DNA from: Sphingomonas sp. BAUL-RG-20F-R05-02 | GTDB taxonomy: Bacteria > Pseudomonadota > Alphaproteobacteria > Sphingomonadales > Sphingomonadaceae | Direction: 5' to 3' | Assembly (NCBI RefSeq): GCF_022662305.1 | Contig: NZ_JAKNQH010000004.1 | Span: 310,001-374,000 of the forward strand | DNA: 64,000 nucleotides | In this document: in pieces, positions 47,591 to 58,193 of the stretch | Layout: each line of letters opens with the position of its first letter | Position numbering within the stretch: position 1 is the first letter of the stretch | Program-made: the position numbers and the translations under genes | The notes under the pieces: generated by a model | Database searches by the model: none | The model's input: only the letters and a program-made list of their open reading frames with translations | Told to the model about the DNA's origin: nothing

Positions 47591-49372
47591 ATGGCAGACA
47601 TGGATCCGGTGGAGCCGCGCGGTTCCCGCAAATTGCGCAACCTCGGCATGGTCTGGCACCATGCCACGCGCTACCCCTTACAAATTGCGCTCGCGCTGAT
47701 CGCCTTGGTGGTGGCGGCGGGGGCGACGCTGTTCTTCCCGGCGACGTTCAAGCAGATCGTTGACAATGGTTTCGCACAGCACGCCTCGACCACGGCGGTC
47801 GCGCCGTATTTCCACCACCTCATCATCGTCGTGCTGGTGCTCGCGCTGGCGACTGCGACGCGGTTCTACTGCGTGTCGTGGCTGGGCGAGCGCACCGTCG
47901 CCGACATTCGCGTGGCGGTGCACCGCAACCTGCTCACACTGTCGCCGGCATGGTTTGAGGAAAACCGCCCGTCCGAAATCGCCTCGCGGCTGACCTCGGA
48001 CACCGCGCAGATCGAGAATGCGGTGGGCAGCACGATCTCGGTCGCGCTGCGCAGTCTGGTGATAGGGGTGGGGGGTATCCTCTATCTGTTCGCGCTCGCG
48101 CCCAAACTCGCGCTGTCGCTCATCATTGGTATTCCGATCATCATCACGCCGATTTTTCTGCTCGGGCGGCGGGTGCGGCAATATTCGCGATCGAGCCAGG
48201 ATCGGGTGGCGGAAATCGGCGCGGTCGCGGTCGAGACGCTGGGCGCGATGAAGATTGTCCAGGCGTTCGGCCAGCAGGCGCGCGAGGGCGACCGTTTCCG
48301 TCAGACGGTGGACGAGAGCTTCGCTTCCGCCGAGCGCCGCTTCCGCCTGCGCGCGATCATGACCGCGCTGGTAATGGGGCTGCTGTTCGGCGCGGTGACG
48401 CTGCTGATGTGGGATACCGTCAACGACGTCGCGTCGGGCCGCTTGTCGAGCGGGTCGCTCGCCGCGTTCGTGCTGACCGCGGGGATCGTCACCGGCTCGT
48501 TCGGGTCGCTCACCGAAGTCTATGGCGACCTGTTGCGCGCATCGGGCGCAGCCGGGCGCTTATCCGAACTGCTCGCCGAACGGCCGACCATCGCCGCGCC
48601 GCCCGCGCCGGCCGCATTGCCCGAGCCGGCGCGCGGTACGGTCGAGTTTTCGCATGTCGAGTTCCGTTACCCCACCCGGCGCGACGTGGCGGCGCTGCAC
48701 GACTTCACGCTGAGCGTTGCGCCGGGCGAGACGGTGGCGATCGTCGGGCCGTCCGGCGCGGGCAAGTCGACCCTGTTCCAGTTGCTCCAGCGCTTCTACG
48801 ATCCCGACGCGGGCGAAGTGCGCATCGACGGCGTGGCATTGCCGGACGCCGACCCCGAGGAAATCCGCCGCCGCATCGCGATGGTGCCGCAGGATACGGT
48901 GATCTTCGGCGCGTCGGCGCGCGATAATTTGCGCTACGGCCGCTGGGACGCGAGCGACGATCAGGTGTGGGCGGCGTGCGAAGCCGCCAACGCTGCCGAG
49001 TTCCTCCGCAAGCTGCCGGACGGGCTGGACACCTTCCTTGGCGAGGGCGGCGCGCGGCTGTCCGGCGGTCAGCGCCAGCGCGTCGCAATCGCGCGCGCGC
49101 TGCTCCGCGATGCGCCGATCCTGCTGCTCGACGAGGCGACCAGCGCGCTGGATGCGGAGAGCGAGCAGCTCGTGCAGCAGGCGCTCGAACGGCTGATGGC
49201 GAACCGCACCACATTGGTGATCGCGCACCGCCTCGCCACGGTCCGCGCGGCGCAGCGCATAATTGTAATGAACGAAGGCCGCATCGTCGAGAGCGGCAGC
49301 CACGCCGAACTGATCGCCACCGGTGGCCTCTATGCGCGGCTCGCCAGCCTCCAGTTCAGCGAGGCGGCGTGA
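47591..49372 (+). CDS. ABC-type exporter, fused permease and ATPase
   Basis: This 593-residue half-transporter has an N-terminal membrane domain with about six helices (IALALIALVVAAGATLFF, LIIVVLVLALATATRFY, etc.) and a C-terminal nucleotide-binding domain with Walker A IVGPSGAGKSTLFQLLQ, Q-loop MVPQDTVIFG, signature LSGGQRQRVAIARALL and Walker B ILLLDEATSAL with H-loop IAHRL. It works as a dimer, as in MsbA- or lipid/multidrug-type exporters. The substrate is unknown. ubiA follows about 110 bp downstream with its own ribosome site. Confidence 0.92.
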   Translation: MADMDPVEPRGSRKLRNLGMVWHHATRYPLQIALALIALVVAAGATLFFPATFKQIVDNGFAQHASTTAVAPYFHHLIIVVLVLALATATRFYCVSWLGERTVADIRVAVHRNLLTLSPAWFEENRPSEIASRLTSDTAQIENAVGSTISVALRSLVIGVGGILYLFALAPKLALSLIIGIPIIITPIFLLGRRVRQYSRSSQDRVAEIGAVAVETLGAMKIVQAFGQQAREGDRFRQTVDESFASAERRFRLRAIMTALVMGLLFGAVTLLMWDTVNDVASGRLSSGSLAAFVLTAGIVTGSFGSLTEVYGDLLRASGAAGRLSELLAERPTIAAPPAPAALPEPARGTVEFSHVEFRYPTRRDVAALHDFTLSVAPGETVAIVGPSGAGKSTLFQLLQRFYDPDAGEVRIDGVALPDADPEEIRRRIAMVPQDTVIFGASARDNLRYGRWDASDDQVWAACEAANAAEFLRKLPDGLDTFLGEGGARLSGGQRQRVAIARALLRDAPILLLDEATSALDAESEQLVQQALERLMANRTTLVIAHRLATVRAAQRIIVMNEGRIVESGSHAELIATGGLYARLASLQFSEAA

Positions 49373-49484
49373 GCGCGTCCGACCTGCGTCGTTTTCCGGC
49401 GAAGGCCGGGACCCGGTCATGGGGAGGAGACAAATTGGCGCTGTGTGCCGTTATCCGTAGCCTCTTCGCACCGGGGGAGGGCCA

Positions 49485-50414
49485 ATGGAAAAGGGCATGA
49501 CTGAGGCGCAACTCACCCCCGACACCGAACATCGCGGCTTTGTCGGCATCCTCCCCGCCGCCGCCCGTCCGTTCGCGCTGCTCGCCCGCTTCGACCGTCC
49601 GATCGGCTGGTGGCTGTTGTTCTGGCCAGGTGCCTGGGGCGTCGCGCTCGCCGGTGGTGCGGTGCGGCGCTGGGACCTGATCCTGTGGCTGCTGCTCGGC
49701 AGCATCGTCATGCGTGGCGCCGGGTGTGTCTATAACGACATCGTCGATCGCGATCTCGATCGGCAGGTCGCGCGCACCCGCAGCCGCCCGCTGGCGAGCG
49801 GCGCGGTCACAGTGCGCGGGGCGTGGCTGTGGCTGGTCGCACTTTGCCTGATCGGGCTGATGGTTTGGCTGCGACTTGGCCTCTACGCGAAGATCGTAGC
49901 CTTGCTTAGCCTTGCGCTGGTGGCCGGATATCCGTTCATGAAACGCATTACCTGGTGGCCGCAGGCGTGGCTCGGCATGGTGTTCTCCTGGGCCTGCCTG
50001 GTTGGTTGGAGCGAGATCGCCGGCCGCCTCACGGCGCCTGGATTGCTGCTTTATGCGGGCTCTATCGCATGGGTGATAGGCTACGACACGATCTACGCGT
50101 TGCAGGATCGCGAGGATGATGCGTTGATCGGCGTGCGCTCGTCGGCGCTCCGCATGGGCAAGCGGGTGCGGCTTGGCGTCGGCCTGTTCTACGCTGCGGC
50201 GCTGCTGCTGTGGGCGGCGGCGCTATGGCTAATCCGCCCCGATCCACTTGCGATTGCGACCCTTTTGCCTGTGGCCATGCACTTTGCCTGGCAGGTCGGC
50301 ACGCTCTCGCCCGACGACGGGGCGGGCGCGCTCGCCCGGTTCCGCTCCAACCGGTTCGCGGGATTGCTGGTGTTCTGCGCGTGTTTTGTCGTCGGAACCG
50401 TCGCGACGCTTTGA
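49485..50414 (+). CDS. ubiA: 4-hydroxybenzoate octaprenyltransferase
   Basis: This 309-residue integral membrane prenyltransferase of ubiquinone synthesis joins a polyprenyl chain to 4-hydroxybenzoate. The first Asp-rich motif is GCVYNDIVDRDLDRQVARTR and the second is GYDTIYALQDREDD. About eight hydrophobic helices are visible. GGAGG lies 4 nt before ATG 49485; an in-frame ATG at 49497 is an alternative. It competes with PobA for 4-hydroxybenzoate, though it is located 48 kb away. Confidence 0.96.
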   Translation: MEKGMTEAQLTPDTEHRGFVGILPAAARPFALLARFDRPIGWWLLFWPGAWGVALAGGAVRRWDLILWLLLGSIVMRGAGCVYNDIVDRDLDRQVARTRSRPLASGAVTVRGAWLWLVALCLIGLMVWLRLGLYAKIVALLSLALVAGYPFMKRITWWPQAWLGMVFSWACLVGWSEIAGRLTAPGLLLYAGSIAWVIGYDTIYALQDREDDALIGVRSSALRMGKRVRLGVGLFYAAALLLWAAALWLIRPDPLAIATLLPVAMHFAWQVGTLSPDDGAGALARFRSNRFAGLLVFCACFVVGTVATL

Positions 50415-50445
50415 CCTTCGGCACCACCGCACCTAAATCGGCCCC

Positions 50446-51792
50446 ATGTTGACCACCGATCAGGCGCGAGACCGCGCCGCCGCCATCGTAGACCGTGCGA
50501 AAGCCGCCGGCGCCGACGCCGCCGACGCCGTGTTCGCTTCCGACACCGCGCTTGACGTATCGGTTCGGCTCGGCGCCCTTGAGGACGTTGGCCGCAGCGA
50601 AAGCGCGGAACTCGGCCTTCGGGTTTTTGCTGGCAAGCGCTCGGCCAGCGTCTCCACGTCCAATTTTACCGATGCTTCGATCGCCGCGCTGGTCGAGCGT
50701 GCCGTCGCGATGGCACGTGAGGCGCCTGAGGACGCTTGGGCCGGCCTCGCTCCGGAGGAGCGTCTGATGCACGGCGCGCCGCCGCAGCTCGATCTCGACG
50801 ATGGCGGCGAGGCGTCGCCGGAGTCGCTCCGCGAAGCCGCACTCGTGGCGGAAGATGCCGCGCGCGCCGTTGCGGGCGTCACCAATAGCGAAGGCGGCTC
50901 GGCCAGTGCGTCGCGCTCCATCTGGGCGCTCGCCACCAGCCACGGTTTCGCGGCGTCCTATGCCACGACCAGCTACGGCCTGTCGGCAAGCGTGCTGGCG
51001 GGAGCGGGCGGGGAAATGGTGCGCGACTACGCGTATCACTCGACGCGCCGGCGCCGCGATCTCGAAAGCGCCGAAGCGATCGGCGTCCGCGCCGGTGAGC
51101 GCGCGGTCGCGCGTGCCAATCCGGGTAGGATCGAGAGCGGCGCGATGCCGGTCCTGTTCGACCCGCGGGTCGGTTCGAGTCTGCTCGGTCATTTCCTGGG
51201 CGCGATCAGCGGGCAGGCGATCACGCGGCGAACCAGTTTCCTGCTCGACGCGCTCGGTAGCGCGGTGTTCGCGCCGGGCGTAGAGATCGCGGACGATCCG
51301 CACCGCCCGCGCGGGCTCCGCTCGCGGCCGTTCGACGGTGAGGGGCTGCCGGTATCACCGATGGCGATCGTGCAGGACGGCATTCTCGAAACCTGGCTGC
51401 TCGACAGCGCCTCGGCACGCCAACTCGGGTTGGAGCCGACCGGTCATGCCGCGCGCGGTATCGGCGGTGCGCCGGGCGTCTCGACCAGCAATCTGCACAT
51501 GGCGGCGGGGCATCAGTCGGTGCAGGCGCTGCTCGGCGGCATCACGCGCGGCATCTACGTAACTGAGCTGATCGGCATGGGGGTGAACGGCGTAACGGGT
51601 GATTACAGCCGTGGCGCCGCCGGTTTCCTGATCGAGAATGGCGAGATTACCACGCCCGTCGCGGAATTGACGATCGCGGGCAATCTCAAGGACATGTACC
51701 GGGAACTTACCCCTGCCAACGATCTTGAATTCCGATATGCCACCAACGTGCCGACGATCCGCATCGACGGGATGACGGTCGCGAGTGGTTGA
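50446..51792 (+). CDS. pmbA: TldD/PmbA family metalloprotease component (TldE)
   Basis: This 448-residue cytoplasmic protein pairs with TldD for peptide maturation and CcdA degradation. RSESAELGLRVFAGKRSASVS, FDPRVGSSLLGHFLGAISG and the C-terminal GMGVNGVTGDYSRGAAGFLIENG with EITTPVAELTIAGNL are family signatures. The HExxxH motif of TldD is absent, as expected for PmbA/TldE. It overlaps the cysQ start by 8 nt. tldD is not in the window. Confidence 0.93.
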   Translation: MLTTDQARDRAAAIVDRAKAAGADAADAVFASDTALDVSVRLGALEDVGRSESAELGLRVFAGKRSASVSTSNFTDASIAALVERAVAMAREAPEDAWAGLAPEERLMHGAPPQLDLDDGGEASPESLREAALVAEDAARAVAGVTNSEGGSASASRSIWALATSHGFAASYATTSYGLSASVLAGAGGEMVRDYAYHSTRRRRDLESAEAIGVRAGERAVARANPGRIESGAMPVLFDPRVGSSLLGHFLGAISGQAITRRTSFLLDALGSAVFAPGVEIADDPHRPRGLRSRPFDGEGLPVSPMAIVQDGILETWLLDSASARQLGLEPTGHAARGIGGAPGVSTSNLHMAAGHQSVQALLGGITRGIYVTELIGMGVNGVTGDYSRGAAGFLIENGEITTPVAELTIAGNLKDMYRELTPANDLEFRYATNVPTIRIDGMTVASG

Positions 51793-52564
51793 ATCGCTTG
51801 CCGACGCCATCGCCGCGATCGCGGCTGAGGCTGGCGCGCTGGCGATGGCGCGCTGGAAGACGGATTTTGGGCGGTGGGAGAAATCACCCGGCGATCCGGT
51901 AAGCGACGTTGATCTTGAAGTGGACGCGTTGCTCCATGCCCGCCTCTCCGAACTCGATCCGGTAGCGGGCTGGTTGTCCGAAGAGACTGCAGACAGTGGC
52001 GCGCGATTGTCATGCCAGCGCTTATGGGTGGTCGATCCGATCGATGGCACCCGTGATTATCTGCGCGGTCGGGTCGGCTGGGCCGTCTCGGTAGCGTTGG
52101 TTGACGGCAATATACCGGTGGTGGGCGTGCTCGACGCCCCTGCCCGTAGCGAAGTGTGGCGTGCTGTGCGCGGCGAAGGGGCAACGCGCAACGGTGTACC
52201 GTTACGCGCGAGCGCCCGCCTGGATATCGCCGGTGCGCGTGTGCCGACCGACGCACTGCCTAAGGCGGACCGCGATCTTGTTATCGTTGAGAAGCCGAAT
52301 TCGATTGCGCTCCGGATTGCGATGGTTGCAGCGGACGAAGCCGATCTTGTCGCCACCGCCCGCTGGGGCCACGAGTGGGACATTGCTGCCGCCGCGCTGA
52401 TCGCGACTGAGGCAGGCGCCGTCGTTACCGACGCGCTGGGCGGTCTGCTTGCCTTCAACACCGCGCGGGCCGAGGCGTTTGGCATCCTTGCTGCCGCACC
52501 CGGCATCCACGCCGCCGCAACAACCCGCCTTCGCGAGAGGGCGCTAGCAGCAAGCGCCACCTGA
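51785..52564 (+). CDS. cysQ: 3'(2'),5'-bisphosphate nucleotidase / inositol-phosphatase-family protein
   Basis: This 259-residue Mg2+-dependent phosphatase has metal motifs WLSEETADSG, VVDPIDGTRDYLRG and GHEWDIAAAALIATEAGAVVTD. It probably recycles PAP from sulfate assimilation, although inositol monophosphatase cannot be excluded. The start is GTG at 51785, overlapping the pmbA stop; MVESLADAI follows. pmbA-cysQ coupling is common in sphingomonads. It converges on the small membrane protein gene after 111 bp of featureless DNA. Confidence 0.88.
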   Translation: MVESLADAIAAIAAEAGALAMARWKTDFGRWEKSPGDPVSDVDLEVDALLHARLSELDPVAGWLSEETADSGARLSCQRLWVVDPIDGTRDYLRGRVGWAVSVALVDGNIPVVGVLDAPARSEVWRAVRGEGATRNGVPLRASARLDIAGARVPTDALPKADRDLVIVEKPNSIALRIAMVAADEADLVATARWGHEWDIAAAALIATEAGAVVTDALGGLLAFNTARAEAFGILAAAPGIHAAATTRLRERALAASAT

Positions 52565-52675
52565 CAGGGTTCGGTACCTCGTGCCCGGCGCGCTTACGCG
52601 GCTAGGATTGCGTCGGCCGGCTAACTCCTACATGTCGCCAGTAAGTTCGGCCAAGTGCGACGATTTCGCGCTCGA

Positions 52676-53155
52676 TCAGCGTTTCCAGCGTGACGCCCAA
52701 CGCGTGAGCAGTGCAACCGGCAGGCCGAGTAGCGCGACATGCAGGGGGATCTGCACCGCCATTTCACGTGCCGTCAGATCGAGAAATGCCGGAGGCCAAT
52801 CGCGTGGTGCGGCAAGCGTGCTGCGTACCATCCACGCAAGCGTGCCGAACGCGGCTCCGCTGATACGCCAGTGGCGATTGAGCCCGGTCATACGAATGGA
52901 CGCGACGACATACAGATCAACCAACACCGCGATCACACTGAAATGCACCAGCAGGCCAAGCACCGGCCCCATCACCGGCCCCTGCCAGGCGGCATCTCCG
53001 ATCACGCCGCTAGCGATGCCGGTCAGCATCGCTGCCGGGCTTCCGCCCGACCAGATCGCGCCGGCGAAGCCAGCGAGCAGCAGCAGTGTGCCGGTCAGCG
53101 CCGTCGCCAGTACAAGGCCCCGCAGCGTGCCCGATCGGGTATAAGGTGTCGTCAT
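52676..53155 (-). CDS. Four-helix membrane protein of unknown function
   Basis: This 159-residue protein has four predicted membrane segments: about 13-36 (VLATALTGTLLLLAGFAGAI), 60-88 (MGPVLGLLVHFSVIAVLVDL), 100-118 (ISGAAFGTLAWMVRST) and 135-155 (IPLHVALLGLPVALLTR). It is probably in the inner membrane. ATG at 53155 has GAGG 7 nt upstream; the upstream open frame (to 53299) is not supported. I recognise no family with confidence. Confidence 0.7.
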   Translation of the reverse strand: MTTPYTRSGTLRGLVLATALTGTLLLLAGFAGAIWSGGSPAAMLTGIASGVIGDAAWQGPVMGPVLGLLVHFSVIAVLVDLYVVASIRMTGLNRHWRISGAAFGTLAWMVRSTLAAPRDWPPAFLDLTAREMAVQIPLHVALLGLPVALLTRWASRWKR

Positions 53156-53328
53156 GCCAGACCTCACTCGGTGCCTGGCGCGAACGATACGATCCGCCGC
53201 GATGGGCGTAAATGGCGCAGCGTACGGTGTGAGCGCCTGAAGAGTATCAAAGCGGAGCAGTCCACGAACAGACGGCTGATCCTTAGGCCGCTCCCGCATC
53301 TGCCGCGGCAGCTTCAGGTGCCACCGGA
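53156..53328. other. Intergenic region upstream of the four-helix membrane protein gene
   Basis: These 173 bp lie between the purL stop and the next minus-strand gene. They contain only the ribosome site of the downstream gene and no recognisable hairpin or RNA. Confidence 0.4.
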
Positions 53329-55560
53329 TCAGGCGATCACGTCTCCCATAAACGCGGGGAAGAAGCCTTCGTGCGCTGCACGCAGATCGGCGAGCGTCAC
53401 CACGTGATCATCATCGGGTAGTTCGAAGATGATGCGGTCGGCGATGGTGCGGCCGATCCGCTCGATCTCGACGCCCGCCGCATAACCCCGCTTCAACGTC
53501 TCCATCAGCAGGTGGTCGGCAACCGTTGCTACATACAGCCCCTGATCCTCGCCGAACAACGCGCACGCGACTCCGCACGGCAGGGGCGCGTTGAGCATGG
53601 CGCCGACACCGCCGGCCAGCGCCATCTCCGCAATCGTGACCGCAACGCCGCCATCCGACACATCGTGCACCGCCGTCAGTGCGCCGGCACGGATGCCCGC
53701 CCGTACGAAGTCGCCGGCGGCACGCTCGGCATCGAGATCGACCGGGGGCGGTGCGCCATCCTCGCGCCCGTGAATTTCACGCAGCCACAGCGACTGGCCA
53801 AGGTGGCCGGTGCGGCTGCCGATCAGCACGATCACATCGCCAGTGCTCTTGAACGCAACGGTCGCGGACTTGGACCAGTCGGCCAGCAGGCCGATGCCGC
53901 CGATCGCCGGGGTCGGCAGAATCGCCGAGCCGCCGCCGGTCGCCTTCGATTCGTTGTAGAGCGAAACGTTGCCGCTCACGATCGGGAAGTCTAGCGCACG
54001 GCAGGCATCGCCCATGCCGTCAAGGCAACCGGTAAGCTGCGCCATGATTTCGGGACGCTGCGGGTTGGCGAAGTTGAGGCAATTGGTCACCGCGAGCGGC
54101 TTCGCGCCGACCGCCGACAGGTTACGGTAGCATTCGGCGATCGCCTGCTTGCCGCCCTCATAGGGGTCGGCATAACAATAGCGCGGGGTGCAATCGGTGC
54201 TGATCGCAATGCCTTTTTGCGTGCCATGGACGCGCACCACCGCCGCATCGCCGCCGGGGCGCTGCACGGTATCGCCGCCGACCTGCGTGTCGTACTGCTC
54301 CCAAATCCACCGCCGCGACGCGATGTCGGGGGAGCCCATCAGCTTGAGCAGGTCGCCGCAGATGTCCGTGGTGGTCGGCAGATCGTCGAGCGGCTTGACG
54401 CCGGCCCAAGCCTTGTACTCATCCCGGCTGACCGAGGGGCGGTCATACAGCGGGGCCTCGTCGGCAAGCGGTGCGAGCGGGATGTCGCACACCGTGTCGC
54501 CGTTCCATGTAAGCACCATGCGGCCGGTGTCGGTCACGGTGCCGATCACCGCGAAATCCAGCTCCCACTTGCGGAAGATCGCTTCGGCGAAGTCCTCACG
54601 GCCGGGCTTGAGCACCATGAGCATTCGCTCCTGGCTTTCGCTCAGCATCATCTCGTATGGGGTCATGCCGGTTTCTCGCTGCGGCACCGCGTTCATGTCG
54701 AGTTCGATGCCCACGCCGCCCTTCGACGCCATTTCCACCGAGGAGGAGGTGAGGCCGGCCGCGCCCATGTCCTGAATGGCGACAATCGCGTCGCTCGCCA
54801 TCAGTTCAAGGCACGCCTCGATCAGCAGCTTTTCGGTGAAGGGATCGCCGACTTGCACGGTCGGTCGCTTGGCATCAGAATCCTCGCCGAAATCGGCCGA
54901 TGCCATCGTCGCACCATGAATGCCGTCGCGGCCGGTCTTGGAGCCGACATAGACGATCGGATTGCCGATGCCCGAGGCGGCCGAATAGAAGATCTTGTCG
55001 GTATCGGCGATGCCGACCGTCATCGCGTTGACGAGGATGTTGCCGTCATACGCCTTGTGGAAGTTCACTTCGCCGCCGACGGTCGGTACGCCGACGCAGT
55101 TGCCGTAGCCGCCGATGCCGTGGACGACGCCCGCAATCAGGTGGCGCATCTTGGGATGATCGGGCGAGCCGAAGCGCAAAGCGTTCATGTTGGCGATCGG
55201 CCGCGCGCCCATCGTGAACACATCGCGCAGGATGCCGCCCACGCCGGTCGCGGCGCCCTGATACGGCTCGATGTACGAGGGGTGGTTGTGCGACTCCATC
55301 TTGAAGATCGCCGCCTGCCCGTCGCCGATGTCGACCACGCCGGCATTCTCGCCCGGGCCGCAGATCACCTGTGGTCCGGTGGTGGGGAGCTTCTTGAGGT
55401 GGATGCGGCTCGATTTGTAGCTGCAATGCTCCGACCACATCACCGAAAAGATGCCGAGTTCGGTCAGGTTCGGCTCGCGGCCGAGCGCCTTCAGCACGCG
55501 GGCATATTCGTCTTCGGACAGCCCGTGCTGGGCGACGATCTCGGGGGTGATCTGGCTCAT
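53329..55560 (-). CDS. purL: Phosphoribosylformylglycinamidine synthase, large subunit
   Basis: This 743-residue small-type PurL (PurLQS complex) makes FGAM from FGAR, ATP and ammonia delivered by Pur[21 protein letters not shown] at the start, [36 protein letters not shown] and [14 protein letters not shown] [14 protein letters not shown] are diagnostic. Two AIR-synthase-like repeats and a C-terminal ADDDH region end it. No purS or purQ is next to it. The gene stands alone between the membrane protein and rnhA. Confidence 0.97.
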   Translation of the reverse strand: MSQITPEIVAQHGLSEDEYARVLKALGREPNLTELGIFSVMWSEHCSYKSSRIHLKKLPTTGPQVICGPGENAGVVDIGDGQAAIFKMESHNHPSYIEPYQGAATGVGGILRDVFTMGARPIANMNALRFGSPDHPKMRHLIAGVVHGIGGYGNCVGVPTVGGEVNFHKAYDGNILVNAMTVGIADTDKIFYSAASGIGNPIVYVGSKTGRDGIHGATMASADFGEDSDAKRPTVQVGDPFTEKLLIEACLELMASDAIVAIQDMGAAGLTSSSVEMASKGGVGIELDMNAVPQRETGMTPYEMMLSESQERMLMVLKPGREDFAEAIFRKWELDFAVIGTVTDTGRMVLTWNGDTVCDIPLAPLADEAPLYDRPSVSRDEYKAWAGVKPLDDLPTTTDICGDLLKLMGSPDIASRRWIWEQYDTQVGGDTVQRPGGDAAVVRVHGTQKGIAISTDCTPRYCYADPYEGGKQAIAECYRNLSAVGAKPLAVTNCLNFANPQRPEIMAQLTGCLDGMGDACRALDFPIVSGNVSLYNESKATGGGSAILPTPAIGGIGLLADWSKSATVAFKSTGDVIVLIGSRTGHLGQSLWLREIHGREDGAPPPVDLDAERAAGDFVRAGIRAGALTAVHDVSDGGVAVTIAEMALAGGVGAMLNAPLPCGVACALFGEDQGLYVATVADHLLMETLKRGYAAGVEIERIGRTIADRIIFELPDDDHVVTLADLRAAHEGFFPAFMGDVIA

Positions 55561-55626
55561 GTCTGCGCCATAGCGAGGTGATGCGCGTTCGTCACCACCC
55601 GCCGAGCGGTTGCGTGAACGCGAGGT

Positions 55627-56079
55627 TCAGCCGCGCCGCCCGGCTGCCACCGCCGCATCGCTGGCGAGTCGGTCGGCGCGCTCGTTCTCCGGGTGGCCGG
55701 CATGGCCCTTAACCCATTTCCATTCGATACGGTGCGGCTTGGCGGCGGCGAGCAGCGCTTGCCACAGTTCCGCGTTCTTGACCGGCTTCTTGTCGGCGGT
55801 TTTCCAGCCGTTCTTTTGCCAGCCCTTGATCCACTTGGTGAGGCCGTCCATCACGTAACGGCTGTCGGTGGAAAGCGTGACCTGGCAGGGGCGGGAGAGG
55901 GCGGTCAGTCCCTCGATCGCCGCTGTCATCTCCATGCGGTTGTTGGTGGTCAGCGCCTCGCCACCGGACAGCTCCTTTTCGGCAGCGCCCATGCGCAGCA
56001 CCACGCCCCAGCCGCCTGGGCCGGGATTGCCCTTGCAGGCACCGTCGGTGAAGATTTCTACCTTGTCGAGTTCGTTCAT
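55627..56079 (-). CDS. rnhA: Ribonuclease HI
   Basis: This 150-residue enzyme degrades RNA in RNA-DNA hybrids. The DEDD catalytic acids are in [44 protein letters not shown] and [14 protein letters not shown]. The start overlaps the thrB stop by 4 nt, so the two are translationally coupled, a common arrangement in alphaproteobacteria. Confidence 0.97.
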   Translation of the reverse strand: MNELDKVEIFTDGACKGNPGPGGWGVVLRMGAAEKELSGGEALTTNNRMEMTAAIEGLTALSRPCQVTLSTDSRYVMDGLTKWIKGWQKNGWKTADKKPVKNAELWQALLAAAKPHRIEWKWVKGHAGHPENERADRLASDAAVAAGRRG

Positions 56080-57035
56080 GTCAGGTGTTTCACCAAATCA
56101 GGATTGTAGTGCGAGAGCCGCCGCAGATAGGCGAGCGGGTCTTTCCGCGTCACCAGCGCATCGGCAGGTGTATTGAGCCAGTCCCACGCGCGCGACAGTG
56201 CGAAGCGAATGCACGCGCCGCTGGCGAGCAACGGGAACGCTGCCGTCTCATGCGGTTGCAGCGCGAAACCGCTCGTATAGCCGCGGATCAGCGCCTCGCC
56301 CGTGGCGGCATGATAGGTCGCGCCGCTCGCATCGAAGCTCCACGCGCTGTGCATGATGGCAAGATCATAGACGCGCAGGTCGGTGCAGGCGAAGTAGAAG
56401 TCGATCAGGCCAGAAACGTGATCGCCGAGCATCAGCACGTTGTCCGGAAACAGATCAGCGTGGATGGGAATGCGATCGAACCCATCATCGGGCCAAGCAG
56501 CAGTCACCACGTCCAAGGCGTGACCGAGATCGTCGTACAGGCCGGGCGCGATCTCGTCGAGGCTGCGGCCGCAGCGCTCGAACAGCGGGCGCCAACTCGG
56601 CATCCCCATCGAATTTTCACGCGCGCCGCCAAAATCGGCGACAGCAGCGTGCATCTCCGCCATCGCGCGTCCCGCCGCCTCCGCCTGGGCAGGCGTCGGG
56701 TGAGAGACTGACACGCCCGACAAGAACTTGATGAGGCAGGCGGGGCGGCCTTCCAGGTCCTGTATCGCTACGCCGCGCCGGTCCTTGATCGCTGGCGGTA
56801 CGTTCAGCCCCTTGGCGGCGAGGTGTTCGAGCAGCGCCATGAAGAACGGCAGATCATCCGCAGCGACTCGTTTCTCGTAAAGCGTCAGGATGAAGCGGCC
56901 GATCCTCGTGTCGACGAGGTAATTGGTGTTCTCCACCCCCTCTGCGATACCCTTGGCGGAGATCAGTTCGCCGCAATCGTAGCGCGCGAGGAAGGTGGAC
57001 AGCGCCTCGGCTGACACGTGCGTGTAAACGGCCAT
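56076..57035 (-). CDS. thrB: Homoserine kinase, aminoglycoside-phosphotransferase type (ThrB2)
   Basis: This 319-residue kinase of threonine synthesis belongs to the APH-like, not the GHMP, class. [35 protein letters not shown] and the Brenner motif [13 protein letters not shown] with [10 protein letters not shown] are present. It phosphorylates homoserine in the cytoplasm. It lies between ispH and rnhA, ends in an overlap with rnhA and follows ispH after about 90 bp. Confidence 0.94.
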   Translation of the reverse strand: MAVYTHVSAEALSTFLARYDCGELISAKGIAEGVENTNYLVDTRIGRFILTLYEKRVAADDLPFFMALLEHLAAKGLNVPPAIKDRRGVAIQDLEGRPACLIKFLSGVSVSHPTPAQAEAAGRAMAEMHAAVADFGGARENSMGMPSWRPLFERCGRSLDEIAPGLYDDLGHALDVVTAAWPDDGFDRIPIHADLFPDNVLMLGDHVSGLIDFYFACTDLRVYDLAIMHSAWSFDASGATYHAATGEALIRGYTSGFALQPHETAAFPLLASGACIRFALSRAWDWLNTPADALVTRKDPLAYLRRLSHYNPDLVKHLT

Positions 57036-57121
57036 GCAATCGGGGTTCCGGGAATGAGCGAGCGTTCAGACCTAAGCGCCGCTCCACATGCGGGAAACGG
57101 GCAAAAGCGGCAGCGCCGGAC

Positions 57122-58084
57122 TTAGGCCACAGCCTCAAGCCCGCGCGGCAGCTTGAACGAGATCGTCTCACGCGTCGTCTCCACCTCGCGCTCGACGATG
57201 TCGAAGCGTTCGGCCAGCTTGGCGACGAGATCGCGCACCAGCACCTCGGGCGCCGACGCGCCCGCGCTGATGCCGAGCGTCTTCACGCCGTTCAGAAACG
57301 CGAAATCGAGCTCTGCCGCGCAGGGAATAAGTTGCGCCGGTGTGCCCTCGCGCCGTGACACCTCCACCAGCCGCACCGAATTGGACGAATTATGCGCGCC
57401 GATCACCAGCATCGCGTCGCAATCCTGCGCGATTGCCTTGACCGCTTCCTGCCGGTTGGAGGTAGCGTAGCAAATGTCTTCGCCGCGCGGCCCCTCGATG
57501 GTGGGGAACTTGGCTTTCAAAGCCGCGACGATCTCGGCCGTGTCGTCGACCGAGAGGGTGGTCTGCGTCAGAAAGGCTAGGTTGTCCGGGTCGACCGGCG
57601 CGAACGCGGCCACATCCGCGCAAGTCTCCAGCAGCGTCATCGCCCCCGGCGGCACCTGGCCGAGCGTACCGATCACCTCCGGGTGGCCGGCATGGCCGAT
57701 AAAGACGATGTGGCGACCGTTCTGAACGTGGCGCTCGGCCTGACGGTGGACTTTCGACACCAAAGGGCAGGTCGCATCCAGCCACGAAAGGCCACGTACC
57801 GTCGCTTCGGCCGGCACCGATTTGGGCACGCCGTGCGCAGAAAATACCACCGGTGCCTCGTCCGGCACCTCGTCGAGTTCCTCGACGAAAACCGCGCCCT
57901 TCGCCTTTAGCGCGTCGACGACGTGCTTGTTGTGGACGATCTCGTGGCGGACATAGACCGGGGCGCCATGTTTCGCGATCGCGAGTTCGACGATCTGGAT
58001 GGCGCGGTCAACGCCGGCGCAGAAGCCGCGAGGGGCGGCGATCAGCAGATCGAGCCGCGGTTTGCTGGACATCATCATTGCCAT
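57122..58084 (-). CDS. ispH: 4-Hydroxy-3-methylbut-2-enyl diphosphate reductase
   Basis: This iron-sulfur enzyme of the MEP isoprenoid pathway produces IPP and DMAPP. Cluster Cys are in [25 protein letters not shown] and [24 protein letters not shown] and [13 protein letters not shown] complete the active site. It has 320 residues. Several in-frame ATGs lie at 58084, 58078, 58075 and 58072. AGAGGG upstream is best spaced for 58078, but the difference is small. It diverges from the lipoprotein gene across about 110 bp. Confidence 0.96.
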   Translation of the reverse strand: MAMMMSSKPRLDLLIAAPRGFCAGVDRAIQIVELAIAKHGAPVYVRHEIVHNKHVVDALKAKGAVFVEELDEVPDEAPVVFSAHGVPKSVPAEATVRGLSWLDATCPLVSKVHRQAERHVQNGRHIVFIGHAGHPEVIGTLGQVPPGAMTLLETCADVAAFAPVDPDNLAFLTQTTLSVDDTAEIVAALKAKFPTIEGPRGEDICYATSNRQEAVKAIAQDCDAMLVIGAHNSSNSVRLVEVSRREGTPAQLIPCAAELDFAFLNGVKTLGISAGASAPEVLVRDLVAKLAERFDIVEREVETTRETISFKLPRGLEAVA

Positions 58085-58193
58085 GACCCTCTACGCGATT
58101 GCTTGCACGGGCGGAAGCCGGTTCCTATGGTGCAATGCCATCGGGGCCGGGCGATCACAAGCTGCGGCCCCTTCCTTCGTGACTAAGGTGCGT